DNA of 64,000 bases from Archilochus colubris (taxonomy: Eukaryota > Chordata > Aves > Apodiformes > Trochilidae): assembly GCA_023079485.1 (NCBI GenBank), contig CM041084.1, positions 126,911,292 through 126,975,291 of the forward strand, read 5' to 3'. Shown here piece after piece: positions 36,801 to 49,900 of this stretch (position 1 is its first letter; every line of letters starts with the position of its first letter). The notes beneath the pieces were generated by a model. The model was not told where the DNA came from and made no database searches. It worked only from the letters and a program-made list of their open reading frames with translations. Position numbers and translations under genes: made by a program.

Positions 36801-38740
36801 CTATCCTGATTTCTTGAAAATACATGATGTTCTTTTTTAGAGAAGGAAAAGCAGATTTATGCTTTCTGTGAACCCAGAACAATCTGCTCACACATGTGAC
36901 AGAAAAAAGCCATTTCTACTGTTTTCACTTGATACTCAGGCTGGAGGCTCAGTCGTTCATGCATTTTCTGAAGGATCACAATCAGTCCTCACCCCTCTCA
37001 CCTTCCTAAGCCCAGTGAAGTCCATGACTTTGCACAGGTATCATTAAGGTCCTTCTCTGGAGACAGTGGGGCTGTGTAGGTTTTAATGAGGCAACTGAGC
37101 TTTAAGATCCTTTGTTGCAGGGGATGATGATAGGTAAGAGAGGACAAGAAATCGCAGTTAGGGAAATCACTCTACATTTGTAAACCAAACACATATGATG
37201 TGAAAATCTCTGGTGAAAGAGACTTGGATTTGTGCTGTGCAGGTCTTGAGGTCTTGCAGATTCTTTTCAGAGCAGGCCTGTGCTTTCAGGAGAGACAGCC
37301 AGTTTTTTAGAGCTCCTACAGCTGCAGCCAGTGAGTGTATGCATCATTGTGGTTGAATAAATAAATATCCACTAAAGAAACCTGGTTCAGAAGAGTAAAA
37401 TAATTAAGAAACATGGAAAACATTACTGCCCATATTCAATTAACAGCTGAAATATTGTCAGAAAGATGGATCAATCTGGAATGATTTGACTAAAAGCAAC
37501 AGTTTAGATAACTTGTCTGATAATGGCATGTGCATATCCCATAAATGCCCAGCCATCCTATATCATTAAGTCTTCAAGGACAAGCCTGATTGATGGCAAT
37601 CTACCTGCAGGAAGCATCTCAGATGGAAAAACTCCAAAGTGTGCCAGTAAAGTAATTACCTGGAATGAAGACTGTGCCATGTGTTCAGATGGGAACGGGG
37701 CAGATATTGCAGTGCTCTGAGCACTGCCCTGGTTCCTTTTGCTGAGAGGCAGCTCTGTGCCCTGGCACCTGAGGCAGCAGTGGCTCTTTTCTTGCTCTTC
37801 TTCACTTATTCCACTTAATCTTCAAGGTCACTGCCTGTATGATATTTCAGTGTACCTGCACCACTTTTTCATGGCAAAGGGTTACTGTGTCCATTTGGAG
37901 TGACTTTATGCTTTGTGTATCAGAGTATAAACAGTTCCAAACACAAGCAAATTCAAGATGCACCAGAAATTTGTTATCAAAGTGATGCCATCTCCTATAT
38001 GCAGAAAAACACAAGTTGTTTAACAGTTAACATTCACAAGCAATGAATCCATCTTCCTTATTTATTTTTTTAAAATCTCTGTCTCCTGTTACCATTCAGC
38101 GCAAGGACTAAAAATAAGTATGTCACAATCATGCAACCCAATCCAAGTAATCAAGCACTCCTATTTCAGCAATGCTCTTTATGTATAAATATTGCAAGAA
38201 TAAAGATTATTTTTGAGCTCTCAAGTGCTGAAATATAATATTTACACTTACAAAACTAATACTTGAGACAAGAACTCAGTGAATCATCCTCCTCAGTCTT
38301 CCAACAAATGGAAGCTGTAGTTTCTTTTGCCCTCATCAGAACTCATTATGCAGGAGTAAGTGTATAGCAATATGAAAGACAGACAAATCTTTTTTATTTT
38401 GGCTGTGTCCCATTCCAAAGCACACAAGCTGAGCAGCCTCCACCAACATTTAGCTGAGCTCAGTTTAGTTTCCAATTGTATGAGGGAAAATCAGGGAAAT
38501 AAAGTACAAAACTTTTAGAAGACTTATACTGAAATGGAAGATCAGAAATTTTCCTTTCAGTCTTCCTTTCATCTGTCCCTTGACTTAGCAGAGTATTTTT
38601 TGATCAGTCCCAAAGGTAGATCAGAATTACACTCAATTTTTGGAAGTCCAGAGAGGACCATCTAGATGCTACCAGTACAAAGGAGATTGCTTAGGCAAGA
38701 GACAGACAGAAGACACTTCTTTTATTGACTTTTAGCAGAG

Positions 38741-38803
38741 AGTCTCTGTTTCAGAGACTTAAAACTTTGGCTTACATTAGTCTGATCTTCTAAAGATCAG
38801 ACT
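38741..38803. repeat. Two adjacent perfect short hairpins
   Basis: The first has arms AGTCTCTG (38741-38748) and CAGAGACT (38752-38759) around TTT. The second has arms AGTCTGATCTT (38779-38789) and AAGATCAGACT (38793-38803) around CTA. Both are perfect with 3-base loops and are separated by 19 bases. The stems are too short for a microRNA precursor. No T run follows that would suggest a polymerase III product. Confidence 0.85.
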
Positions 38804-39798
38804 GCAAAAGCAGGTCTCTTCCTACTGTGTGCCCCCCTGAAGAACACGGAGTCAAATTGAAGGCCCTGTTCTTGATCCAAATAATTTCATTCCATCTTAA
38901 TCTGTTTACCTCTTGGTCTTTTGAAACACTGTGGTTTAATTTAAACCAATGACAAAAGTCCCCTTTGACTGGTTTCACTGGGAGTGGGATCTGTCCCAAG
39001 GAAGTCACCAGCACATTTGTACTTTGTGAGCTGTCTACATTTCTTTTAAACAAACTAATAGAAAGCTAAAAGTCACTCCAGCCAATAGACTGATCTTGTA
39101 TCTTGAACCCATATCTAAAGAAATAAATTTACCACACAGATTGGACAAAAAACTTAAGAATCAGTTGTTGTTCTTGTTATTATTTATACCACATGGGATA
39201 TTTTGCAGAGAGAGGCATTAATGTATTTCTTAACTATGTTCTTAGTTACGCCAAAACTAAAAATTATCAAAACAGTTCTAAGCTTGTCAAAGCAAATTAA
39301 GACAATGATGATGAATCTGTCCAAAATCTACAGGTCCCATTTGACATCCAGCAACAGCCACCCAAGACTGACAAGAAAAGCTAAGGCTCCATCCTGGGCC
39401 TTGCTGGTCCATAAAATGTGGTGATTTGACCAGAAGTCTGGAATTCCACATATCACTTAATGAAGGAAAAGGAGGACATTTACCTTTTGCTTTCTAGGAC
39501 TGACTTTCATACATGGAAAGACAGCATTAAAAAAGCTGCATGTCATGTGAAGAATTAACTGTGGTTGTGAAAAAGATAGTGAAAGTCTGATTTGCAAAAC
39601 TCAAGGTCAGTTCAGTGCTCCAGTATAATTCAACAATATACCATGTTGCAAAGAAGTACTGAAGAAGTTCTGTCTTTAAAATCCATAGCAAAAATGGCCA
39701 TAGTGCTTATGTGACAGGACTAAGACTGAACCTGGTATCCACACCCACGAATGCCTCACATGAGATCCTCCATATAAGTACAATTTTGATTTCCATAA

Positions 39799-39832
39799 TT
39801 TTTCCATATTGTAGATTTTTCCATATTGTAGA
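39799..39832 (+). repeat. 17-bp perfect tandem duplication
   Basis: Two exact copies of TTTTTCCATATTGTAGA occupy 39799-39815 and 39816-39832. A partial third match (TTTCCATAATT) precedes them. The pattern is that of a replication-slippage event. Confidence 0.95.
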
Positions 39833-41616
39833 TCCTTTAGCAAAAAACTCACCATTTTCTGAACATTTCAAGTTAAGCCTGCAATAGGTGATGTGTTTTC
39901 CACTGAGGTATCAAATTATCTTGAGACAGTCAGAAGATTCCCTAACATATTAATAACATTACCTATTTAGGGTCATTAGGAGAATAAAGTAATTGAAATA
40001 CAGAGTAGTTTTGCAACTGAATTTTAAGGGAAAAATATCACAGAAATTTTCACATATTTGTATCAATATTTTCACCTGCCCATGCCTGTCACCCTTCTTT
40101 TTTCTAATTCATAATGTAATGCTCTGAAAGTTATGGCATAAATATGAGTTTAGAGTGGTTTATTTATTCTTTTTTTAACCATCGATATTTCTCAGATTCC
40201 CCTTGATTGGTTTGTTTTTTCATAAAGATATTATGGTACTATTATTTATTGTTCCATCAAGGGTAATAAAACATCATTCTCACCATAGAACCTATAAATT
40301 AAGAGGGAACAGAAAAAGGCTGAAGTTTAATATGAACTTCTATAGAGTTCTGGGTTTCTTTAATATTTTTAAGGCTCCACAAATGTTAAGAAAATCTGGA
40401 AGCCTGGAAAAGGTTATGACATCTTTTTTCTGTGTCTAGAGAAAAATTATACAGCTAATTTGGATAGTACACTGGTAATATTTTTGATGGTGAAATCTTG
40501 CTTTTCCTTCCTGTGAGTTTTTTATGTTGTCTGTATTGAAGATCTTTAATCTTTCAGGCCAACGATTCAAGATGATATTAAATTAAAAGTAACACAGGTT
40601 TTCATAATGGAAAAAAACATGCAAGGAAGTAGTTGCAATATTAGAGGAGAGGAGCCATCTGTTTAAAGCCTTGACTCTGATAACACAAGGACAAAGAAAT
40701 TCAGTGGAACAGTTCACATGAGCAGTTACTTATGTAATTAAAAGGTTTTGGGATGAGCCTGTAGAACGTGACTGGATTTCACTGCACTAAAATCAGCAGA
40801 AACCAAAAAATATTACACCAGTGATGTCAAGACAATGACCATAACACTGAAAGTGTTTGCCATGTTATTCTCATTATTTTTCATTGTGACAGATTTTATT
40901 AAGGCTATTTATTGTTAACACATGGCTTCATGGTTTATTAATATTGCATATAGATATATGTTATTCCTGTGTTATTGCCCAGCATAACTAAGATTTCAGT
41001 GAAAAGACAGACTTGGAATTCTAAATATTGAATTCCAGATGTCTTCTCAGTAGACCTTTACTACACAAAGATGCATTATGCATTTACAGTTTACTACCTG
41101 GAGAGAAAAGAATTAATATAAGGGTTGTACATGTTCAGCTTCTATGTCAAGCTCAGCTGAGGAAATCAGTTCATACCACAGCTGGTTCAAAATCTATCAC
41201 ACTTTTACATTTTTGGCAGGATGTCACCTTAGGCACTGTAAATGGTGTATGTGTGCTATATAATTATATTGTCCATGGATTTATGCACCTGTGTTGCATA
41301 TTCCATTACATTTTCTTGGCCTGCTTATTAGGACTACATTTTACATGTCTAATAACACAATTCAAATTCTACCAAATGTGAAACACTGACTTTCAAGCAG
41401 AGCTAAATGAAGCTTAAGTAATTTAACATAAACCAAAGGAAGACAAAAGAATTACTTCACCAGTGGCCAGGACACAAGGTTCCTCTTGCTGCTCTTCCAC
41501 CCACATTTCTTTTCTTTCTGCTAGCAAAAAAATTTTAGCCTGGGAGATGCAATTTTAATCCATTTACTTACTGCCAGTACAAAGCAAAGCTTGTTCCTTT
41601 TTTCTTTTTTTCTTTA

Positions 41617-41631
41617 TTTTTTTTTTTTTTT
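41617..41631. repeat. T15 homopolymer in pyrimidine-rich tract
   Basis: A T15 run ends a longer T-rich stretch beginning near 41597 (TCCTTTTTTC, TTTTTTTC, TTTATT). It directly precedes the CpG-retaining block at 41640-41850. Confidence 0.85.
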
Positions 41632-41639
41632 GAAAGAAA

Positions 41640-41850
41640 GCATTAATAGAACGTTTACAGGAAATCACAATGAGCTTGGAATCTTTTGCAGAATCAAATC
41701 AGAGTTCATACAACAAATATCACGTGCATTTAGTTGTTTCTAAACATCAATTGGCCGTATAAAAAGTGTAATAGAAAAATTAAAAATTTGTGATTACAAT
41801 GACACAGAACGCGTGCCAGCAACTCTGTGGATGGCTTTTTATCTCATTCC
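41640..41850. promoter_or_regulatory. Candidate conserved block with E-box and ACGCGT
   Basis: The block contains a palindromic E-box CACGTG (41721-41726) and ACGCGT (41809-41814). CpGs also occur in AACGTTTAC, GGCCGTAT and AGCGAAA, for about six in 210 bases. Surrounding DNA is AT-rich and CpG-poor. This is a composition-based regulatory candidate only; no associated gene is in the window. Confidence 0.2.
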
Positions 41851-43894
41851 CTTAGCGAAAACAGTTAACTAGGCACTGGTGAGATATTCTGTAAGTGCAC
41901 AACAAAAAGCTGGCACAACTGCCAAGTGTGGCATGCCAGATGTGTGAATACATTCTGGAGAGCAGTATCAGCAGCTCCAACAGAAAGCCATAGCCATTAA
42001 TCTAGAGACCTCTGGGAGTTCAGGATCGTGCTGTAAAACCTAGACCCTGCCAAGACTGCATCAGATAAAGCCATCAATGCATTGTAAAAAAGACACAAAA
42101 CCTATTTCATGGGCTGCACTGATCAAGCAATTACAATCATTGACTACATTAAGCAAAGAAACAGCGGGGTGCCCTATAAAATTGACTGCCAACTTGAATA
42201 ATCAATAGACTCCATGTAGAGTAAATTAAATAACTGAAAAACTATTTGGAAAAGCTGAAGTTAAAAAGCCAATCTTGTAACCCCACATCCATGGAAAAAC
42301 AATCCTGCATCCAAAAGATTCCTTAGCTTGCTTTCATTCTTGTCATTGGGAAATACAGTAACAGTAAACTAAGATGCTCTTTAACTATCTCATTCACTAG
42401 TTAATAATTGTTCATTTAACCCAGGCATTTGTAATCAATGCATGAATTAGTATCATACCTCCCAATCTCCCAGGCTTCAAACATGGACCTAAATTGCAGG
42501 GCTAATACTCAGAACAAGGGATCCCAGAGAAATTGTATATACTCTGGGAGACTTAAAATGATACAGAGTCCTTTCCCTAATACAAGACATACTCAACTTG
42601 GCCTGACTCTCCTGCTTATTTCCAATATAAACCATTTATAGCAACAGCAGTTTTGCAATTGATAGTAGAAAAGGTTGGAAATATTACAAAAGAGCACTTT
42701 TTTTTTTTGCAACAAAAGATGCTGATTCATCAGAATCAAAGGTTATGGAAACAGAATGGTGTTGACTAAACAGCTTTTTTAGTCCAAAGCAGGAAGACAG
42801 TTGACAGAGAGCTCCCCCCTGCAAACATGTGCAGATGGAGACAATGAATTCCCCCCTCAGAGCTGCTCATCAAGGGACCAGCTGGAGCATGTACTTGTCT
42901 TACTCCACTCCTCCAGAAGAAAAACCTGAATCAAAGTGCTGAGCAAGGACCACCAGCCTGGATTTTTCTCTCTTCTGGATCTCAGATGCTTTTCTGAGTA
43001 TTATTAACAGCTTTTAGATTTTGAATGTGAAGAAGGCTAACAGTTTCTGGGTTTTGGTTTGTTTTTTTCCAAAATGTGGAGGTGTTTTAAAATATGCTTA
43101 AATGGCTGTATAGGAGTAAACAGCAGTGGTGCTGTGGAGCAATCTGTGTAGATCAGCAGCTCATTTCCAAAATGCTAGAGGTGGGTAGGAGCTGTCTTTC
43201 ACTGATTGCATTGTACTATGTCAATGGGGCTCATCCAGACACTGTTTTGGACAGGGGCCATCAACTCTTGGACCACAGGTATTTCTTTCAAGGGCAACAC
43301 TTTTGTTGTAGGATCTGGACAGCTAGGGTCGTACTGCAAAAAGATAGACAAGTTATTGTGTGCTGACAGGTACTGTCCATGCTGTTAGAACTTCCAGGGC
43401 CCATATGCTATGGTTCTTTGATTGCAGTAAGATGAGCCAGCTATTGGCACTGGAAAACTACTGTCATTGTCTAGGAGTCCTCATTACTTTGTGCCTCATT
43501 ACTGTGTAATACCAGCCTGAACAAAAGCAGAACACTGGATTTTAACTCCTGTCCCACTTGGCCTAAGTACCATTTCATATGGCACAAATTTGTGCATATT
43601 ACCTGAATTTAGTTCAGCACTTGGAAGTTAACATACTGCAGCAAAGACATACTCCAAAAGTTCAACAGTATTAGATTGCTCTATAGTTCAAGAAGGAAGG
43701 GACATCAGTTAAAGGCAAGTATTCTGATTTTATATGCAAAAGAAAATAAGTATTTTAATTCCTGTAGTAAAACTAATAAATACCCCTTTTTTAAAAAAAT
43801 TGCACTTTTTGATGCCTTTGCAAATCTGCTCACTTTTCATTCTGTTGTTTTGAAAGAAAAGTCCTTTTTGCAGTGAAAATATATTCTTTCTAGG

Positions 43895-43926
43895 AAAAAA
43901 AAAAGCCAAAAAAAAAAAAAAAAAAA
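43895..43926 (+). repeat. Interrupted poly-A tract (A10, GCC, A19)
   Basis: Ten A (43895-43904), then GCC, then nineteen A (43908-43926), followed again by GCC. No transcript-like body lies upstream, so a simple repeat is preferred over a retrogene tail. Confidence 0.85.
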
Positions 43927-45724
43927 GCCTTCTGTTTTCATTCTACCAAACCAGGAAATATCAAAGGCAAAGCTGCAACATATTTTGCTTTTCAGAGAAT
44001 CTGGAGAAATGTGATTTAGCAGTTTTTCCAGTGGTGCAAATATTTTTTACTCACCTCACACTAACATTGTTTTTCTTTGTGTGGATAAATTAACACGTAA
44101 GAAAGGGTGTTAGGCTCTGTACCTATGGTAATAGCATTGGGTTTTCACTGACAAATGTTTTCTTTTTTTTTTTTTAGCTGAAACATAATGTAGAACTTCA
44201 GATTCATTCAGTCTGGTCTGCAGATTAGAGAAAAACAGATGAAAAAATTAAAATTAACTCCTCAGTATACATAGCTTTTCCTCTGGGTTGAAAAATGTAT
44301 ATCTAGAATATATTCAGTACATATTCAGAGTACATATTAAAAATAAATCTTGGAGCAGTTACCATTACTAAAAAGGTTTTATAAATTAAGGCAACTGGGA
44401 AATCTGCAGGACATTAATTCATCAGTGTTCTGGGGAATTTTGTACTGCATTTTTCTTTCTTGATACACAATAAAAAGCTTGTCAATAATCAGGGACAACC
44501 GTACTATCTCAACTGTTTAAAAAAATGGACACAAAACGTGCATTATAAGCAAACTCACAGTAACTGCATATCAAAGAAAGAGAAATATGACGGACTAAAA
44601 ATGATTATGTGTCACAATAAAATTTTCCAACCTGTCTGCTGATTAGATGGTAATGTGGCCCATAAAAGCAAGGGTGGGGGGAAAACACTGCAGAGAACCT
44701 GATAAAACATCCTACTGAAACCTATTGTATTTACTACTTATTAGATTCTGAACTCAAATAGATCTTGATTGTTGAGAGCTTGGGTATTTAAAAGCCTCAA
44801 GATCATCAATTACATTACTCATAATTTCCACATCTGTCTGTTCCTCAGCAATTCAGAAAGAGATGGCTGCTATAAGAGTCTTCCTGCAACTTGATTACTA
44901 TGAGTCTCGGTTACAATGTGCACTTGAAATGCCTTAAAGGATTTGAACTTAACTGTAATTTGCAGCTTTATGGAACTCCTACGTGGATCGCTTTTTGGTG
45001 ATAGCGAAAATCAAATGAGTGGAGCTGGTCCAAATTACCTGGAAGGAAAGCAGGTCCTTATCCACTCAAAGGAATCCCTGCAAGCCTGCCAAAAGTACAA
45101 TAAATGTACTCTTCCTTCCTGTATCATCTGGAAAGTGAATGTGTATTTCAAATTAAACAGAAACCCTGATTAGCTCTTAATTTATCTCATTATTATGAAG
45201 CTAAATATGCAAGGAGACTGTGTTTGGAGAAGGCTTTTTCAGACTGCAGGGAATGTTTCTACCTTATTTGTGTTCCTTTTCAAAATTAATATTTTTTTTA
45301 ACAAAACCATTTCTTTTTTCAAAGCACTGACTTCTTGGTCCCTTTTCCTATTAAAGTCGGTAGAGAGATGCCTATCACTTCTTATGAGAGCTGTATCCCA
45401 CTAATGGGTTGTACTTTTTTCATCTATAGGCATTCATACTTCTGCAACTTAAAGACAGCACATGGTGTTCTTACATCGAGATTGACCTGACTCTAGGAAC
45501 AGAAATATGGTCTTCAATAACTATACTGGCTGCTCCTTTGGCATTCCTTGAATGTTGTCTTTATTTGAACTCAGTCTTGTAAAGGGTGGGATTTCAAAGA
45601 AAATAGAAACACAACAAGTTGTGGCTTAGGATGGAGGCCTGTATGAAAAGCCCCACTGAAATCATTGGGAGTATCTGTAAGGTAATATTAAGTGCAAGTA
45701 AGTATCAGGCCTCAGAATTTTTGT

Positions 45725-46965
45725 ATCATAGAATAACAGAAAGTTAAGGGTTGGAAGGGACCTCGAAAGATCATCTAGTCCAACCACTCCTGCCAGAGCA
45801 GGGTCACCTACAGCAGGTCACACAAGAACACATCCAGGTGGGCTTTGAATGTCTACAGGGAAGGAGGCTCCACAACCTCCCTGGGCAGCCTTTTCCAGTG
45901 CTCTGTCACCCTCACAGTGAAAAAATTCTTCCTAACATTTATATATTCCTCCCAAGTGGCCAGCCCTTCCTTCAACAGTCTATAGGTTCCATTTGAGTTT
46001 ACCTAGCAGTTCCTTGTTCAACAATACTGGTCTCCTAGTTCCCTTTCTTGATTTCCTTCTTCTTGGGATGCATTGGTCTTGAGCTCAGAAGAAGTGGTCC
46101 TTGAATGTTAACAAAACATCTTAGGTCCCTTTACTTTCTAGTACTCTATCTCATAGGATTTCCCCCAGCAATTGTTTAAAGTGGGCAAAGTTGGCCTTTC
46201 TGGAGTTCAGGGTTATGATTCTACTTGGAATCCTGTTTCTACCACATAAGATCCTGAACTCCACCATTTCATTGTCACTGCACCCAAGGTTGGCCTCAAC
46301 CTTCACTGCTTCAACCAGACCCTCCCGGTTGGTTAGGGCAAGATCCAGCAGTACTCCACTCCTAGTTGTCTCTTCCACCAGCTGCATCAAGAAGTTATCA
46401 TCAATGCACTGGAGGAACCTCCTGGACTGTGAATGGCTGCTGAGTAGACCTTTCAGAAAATATCTGAGTAGTTAAAATCTCCCATGACACCCAGAGCCTG
46501 TGATCACAAGGCTGCTACCATCCACCTGTAGAAGGCCTCATCAACTTCCTCATTCTGATCAGGTGGCCTTTAATAGACACCCACCACAGTGTCCCCCACA
46601 TTAGCCTGCCCCTTAATTCTGACCCACAAACTCTCAACTTGCTCCTCATCTTCCCCTGGACAGAATTCAATATATTCAAGTTGTTCTCTTATGTAAAGAG
46701 CAACTCCCCCACCTGGCCTTGCTGCCCTGTGTTTCCTGAAAAGGACAGAACCATCCATGACCACATTCCAGTCATGTTCCACCATGTCTCTAAAATCACC
46801 ACTAGATCGTAGCCCCTTGACCTCATGTGGTTCTCTAACTCCTCCCATTTGCTCCCCATGCTGTGTGCATTTGTGTACAGGCATTTCAGGTTGCAGACTG
46901 AGCTGCCAACCCCACCCTAGGGGAATGGGAGTCCTTCTGGTCTTCATTCAAACTAGTATTATGTA
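45725..46965 (-). mobile_element. CR1 LINE with large internal deletion of the RT domain
   Basis: Read on the minus strand, the copy starts near 46965 at about the beginning of ORF2. It runs through the endonuclease domain to about 46151 and enters the first part of the RT region (46150-45935). It then joins at about 45929-45937 directly to the last RT codons and 3' untranslated region, ending with the CR1 tail at 45725 (plus strand CATAGAATAACAGAAAG, then GGTTGGAAGGGACCTCG). Most of the reverse transcriptase, normally well over a kilobase, is missing. At the join the plus strand reads TTCTTCCTAACATT, where both parental sequences would encode a similar VRK-like stretch. The copy is otherwise well preserved and clearly younger than the 4.9-kb relic. 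Confidence 0.93.
46151..46947 (-). pseudogene. CR1 ORF2 endonuclease-domain relic
   Basis: Two minus-strand frames together cover the apurinic-type endonuclease of CR1 ORF2, the enzyme that nicks target DNA to prime reverse transcription. The frame at 46570-46947 contains motifs typical of CR1 (GGGVALYIREQLE, ESLWVRIKG) preceded by a form of the CLYTNA-SMGN start block (here read as VHKCTQHGEQ). The frame at 46151-46390 carries LVEETTRSGVLLDLALTNRE and SDNEMVEFRIL, the end of that domain and the linker into RT. The two lie in different frames, so at least one frameshift separates them between about 46390 and 46570. The protein cannot be made intact. Assignment to CR1 is firm; the exact domain limits are approximate. 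Confidence 0.9.
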
Positions 46966-49900
46966 TTGGGCTGCAGAAAGAAGATGGCATGTGACAAATA
47001 AAGCACTGTCATAGAAATAATGTGGAGGCAGTCTTAGAGGCTGAGGAGAAATATATACAAAAATAAAAACATTTCCAGAAGTTACATAGGTATATGTAGG
47101 TTCTTCCTCAGATGCCAGTTTTCCAGCATAATAGCTTCTTCTGGGGATCCCTTTTTTCCTTAGGTTGAGATATCTCAGTATTTCTCATGGAGAGAAAAAT
47201 GTTCTCACTGCCACTTTATAGAAGGTCACTTTTGTGAAGTCCACAGATCTTCAATAAATATGTTTTTGTAATTTACTGATTATAGAAATTACATCTGCTA
47301 CTAACGCCTAATGTGATGCTCAGGAGAGAAAGGAGTCTAGTTCTGAACTTTCCCTCCCTGTATCTGTCCTTCATTAAAAAGACCCCTGAGAAGTTCCATA
47401 CAAAAGGTTGAATGTCTGAGTGAAGCCTTCAAACATTAGGACACAGGCAGCTTGGAAGCTGAAATTCATTTCCCAAGGAAGAAAAGATGAAAGAAATCTA
47501 AGGGAAAGGAAGAGTTAAGGAAAACACAGGTACAATAAAGGAAGTTATAAAGTCATGAAGTCATAAAGGTCATGGAAGCTGCCACAGGAGGAGCAAGATG
47601 GCAAGGAAATGTACATGTTGCTGAAGTAATAGAAGAAATGTCTGGGAAGAATAGCAGTTCTTAAGAAACACTATCAGCACCCTGTGATAAATGCAAGAAA
47701 GAAGACTAAGGCTAAAAGGATAACAACCAGCTTCTGTTTTGAATGAGTTTGAAAACCTACTTGGCAAAATCCTGCAATACAGTATGTTGATGACTCAAAG
47801 ACAAGCTCTGACTTACACCTGTTTCATCCAAGGCACCTGCAGGAATATTAAATAGGGAGACATAGATTCCACCTGGGTCATAGGAGCAATTCTGATTTTA
47901 CCTCATTGAGTTGGACACATTTATAATTTACATTGGTTGATATGAAAGGAGAGGGAGGCTTTCTTCCTGAAGAAATGTGACAGCTCAAACAGAACGCAGT
48001 ACACAGAACACATCTTGCCCTACAGCAGAGAAAAGCTTTGTGGTGTTTGCTTCCCCAGAAAGTTTTTCTTGGCATTCGAAAATACTCTTACCCCTGAATA
48101 AATTTTGGTTTTAATAATTTGGGTTTTAATTATATTTCCTTATACAGGAAGACTGAGCCCTCCAATTTTCATGTGGTAGGAAAAGCCAGCATTTTGTATC
48201 TTTCAGTGTCATTGCTGCTATTACTTGTTTGGTCAACTATGTGAGTGTGGTGAGTATAAAATATCCATGCTGATCTGCACATGTAAATGGTAAAGCACTT
48301 ACTGTCACAAATAGCAGTACAACACCTTAGATTTTTCCAGGCAAAGTCTAGCTAATGGCAAATGCTTTCTACTGGATGCATCATTGCTACATTGCTTTTA
48401 TGGATTTTTACAAGTTTTATTCATAAATTACTGTATTTATATTCTGCCTCTTCATTTGCACAACTCTTGTTGCAGATTTAGATATCAATATTCTGGCAAG
48501 CTTAAAAGCATAGAAACATGGATTTCCCTTCTGAAAACAGGAATTCTGGGAAGATGGAAAGTAGCAGCTCTGAACTGTTTACTGAAACTAAGTATTATTT
48601 TCTCTTGTAACTTAGCCCATAATAAATGCTACTAAGTGCACTTACAAAGTAAGTATGAAATGAATAACAGTGCATTGACAAAAATACTTTGTATTAGAGA
48701 TGAAGCTGTGCTGCACGCTAATGGAGTTAACTATGTGCTCTATCCACATTACAAATTTAGTGAAATCTTAAAAATGAAAATGGAAAGGAATAATACTTTT
48801 CTGCTATAAACAAAGAGTGAAAACGATGTAAGCAGATGCTTAGAATGAGACTTATCTTCATCTCACTCACCTGAATATTACAGCACAAATTCAGGTTAAT
48901 TGTTCAGGGTTTCTTTGTATTTTACAGACAGAAAGAGAGACCATCAGAAGCTGGATTGTCCTATCCCTCAAACCCACCTCAGATGAACGGAATCAATCAC
49001 CCTATGGAGCTGCTCACCCTCTCTAGCAACTGCAGAAAATGCCCTGGACTGCACACTTAATATTCCAGTGTCTGAAATTAGGTGCAGTTCTTGCACACAC
49101 ATTCCTCATCCTAGAGAAAAAAAAACCTTGAAGCAAGCATGTTCATCCCTGTGTCTAGTCAGAATAATGCAGTTCAGTTTACTCAACACAGGATTAAGAA
49201 CCAACAATAAACATGGCATCTAATGTGCAGAGAGATCCACACAGAATTAGATATTTGCATGGCCCATCCTGTTATATGAAATCATCTCTTCACAGATTCT
49301 TTATTATTTACACTAAATGTTAATAGTACTGTCTATTCTTGTATGCTTTCTGTCAAGTTTTTTTATTCCCTGGTAAGCAAGGTAAAGTTTTCCAGTCACT
49401 CAGTTTACATATTATAAATCCTTTGGGGCTGCAAAGAATATGTAGGTACATACAGGCAAAAAGACTCCCTTGAATTAACTCTGATTTGAATGAAAATATA
49501 TCTTTTGACCTAGTATAATAATTTTCTCACAGATCCACAAATTCCTTACCACTCTTGCCAACAGCATTGTGTAGTGACATTCAGACTCTGAGTTCATACT
49601 GTCATCTCTTCTTCTCCTTACAGTCTTTCTCAAAGAAACTGCTTTCTGTGAAAGAGTTCACTTTCCTGGAAGTGATCTTCTTAGCTGCATAGTGTTACAT
49701 TTTGTTACTCTTACATACTTTATATTATGATGAAAATATATAATGATATATCAAGAGTGTTCTTGACTCCTCTTTTCCCAGTCATTTAGCAACCTAACAG
49801 TTTCAACAGTCAAAAGTTTATATTTATTTCCAGGTCTTATGACCTGGATTTATGCAAATTTTAAGGGGCAAGAAATGGTACCCATTAAATTTGCTAGATA

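Larger units (their letters stand above)
32711..45724. other. Long unique non-coding stretch, no gene seen
   Basis: This is thirteen kilobases without a recognisable gene or CR1. It holds simple tracts (33823-33844 A22, 41617-41631 T15, 43908-43926 A19), short tandem duplications (36182-36205 with a 12-base unit; 39799-39832) and twin hairpins at 38741-38803. CpG-retaining blocks at 33450-33660 and 41640-41850 are possible conserved elements. A segment from 34614 begins GGTTCCCAACCTTTTTGG, reminiscent of a hAT-type terminal inverted repeat, but the rest could not be matched. The plus-strand frame at 41028-41381 (117 codons) has no known domain. Confidence 0.5.

Noticed and set aside
38741..38803. 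microRNA precursor
   Set aside because: Stems of 8 and 11 bp with 3-base loops are far shorter than the roughly 30-bp stem needed for Drosha and Dicer processing.
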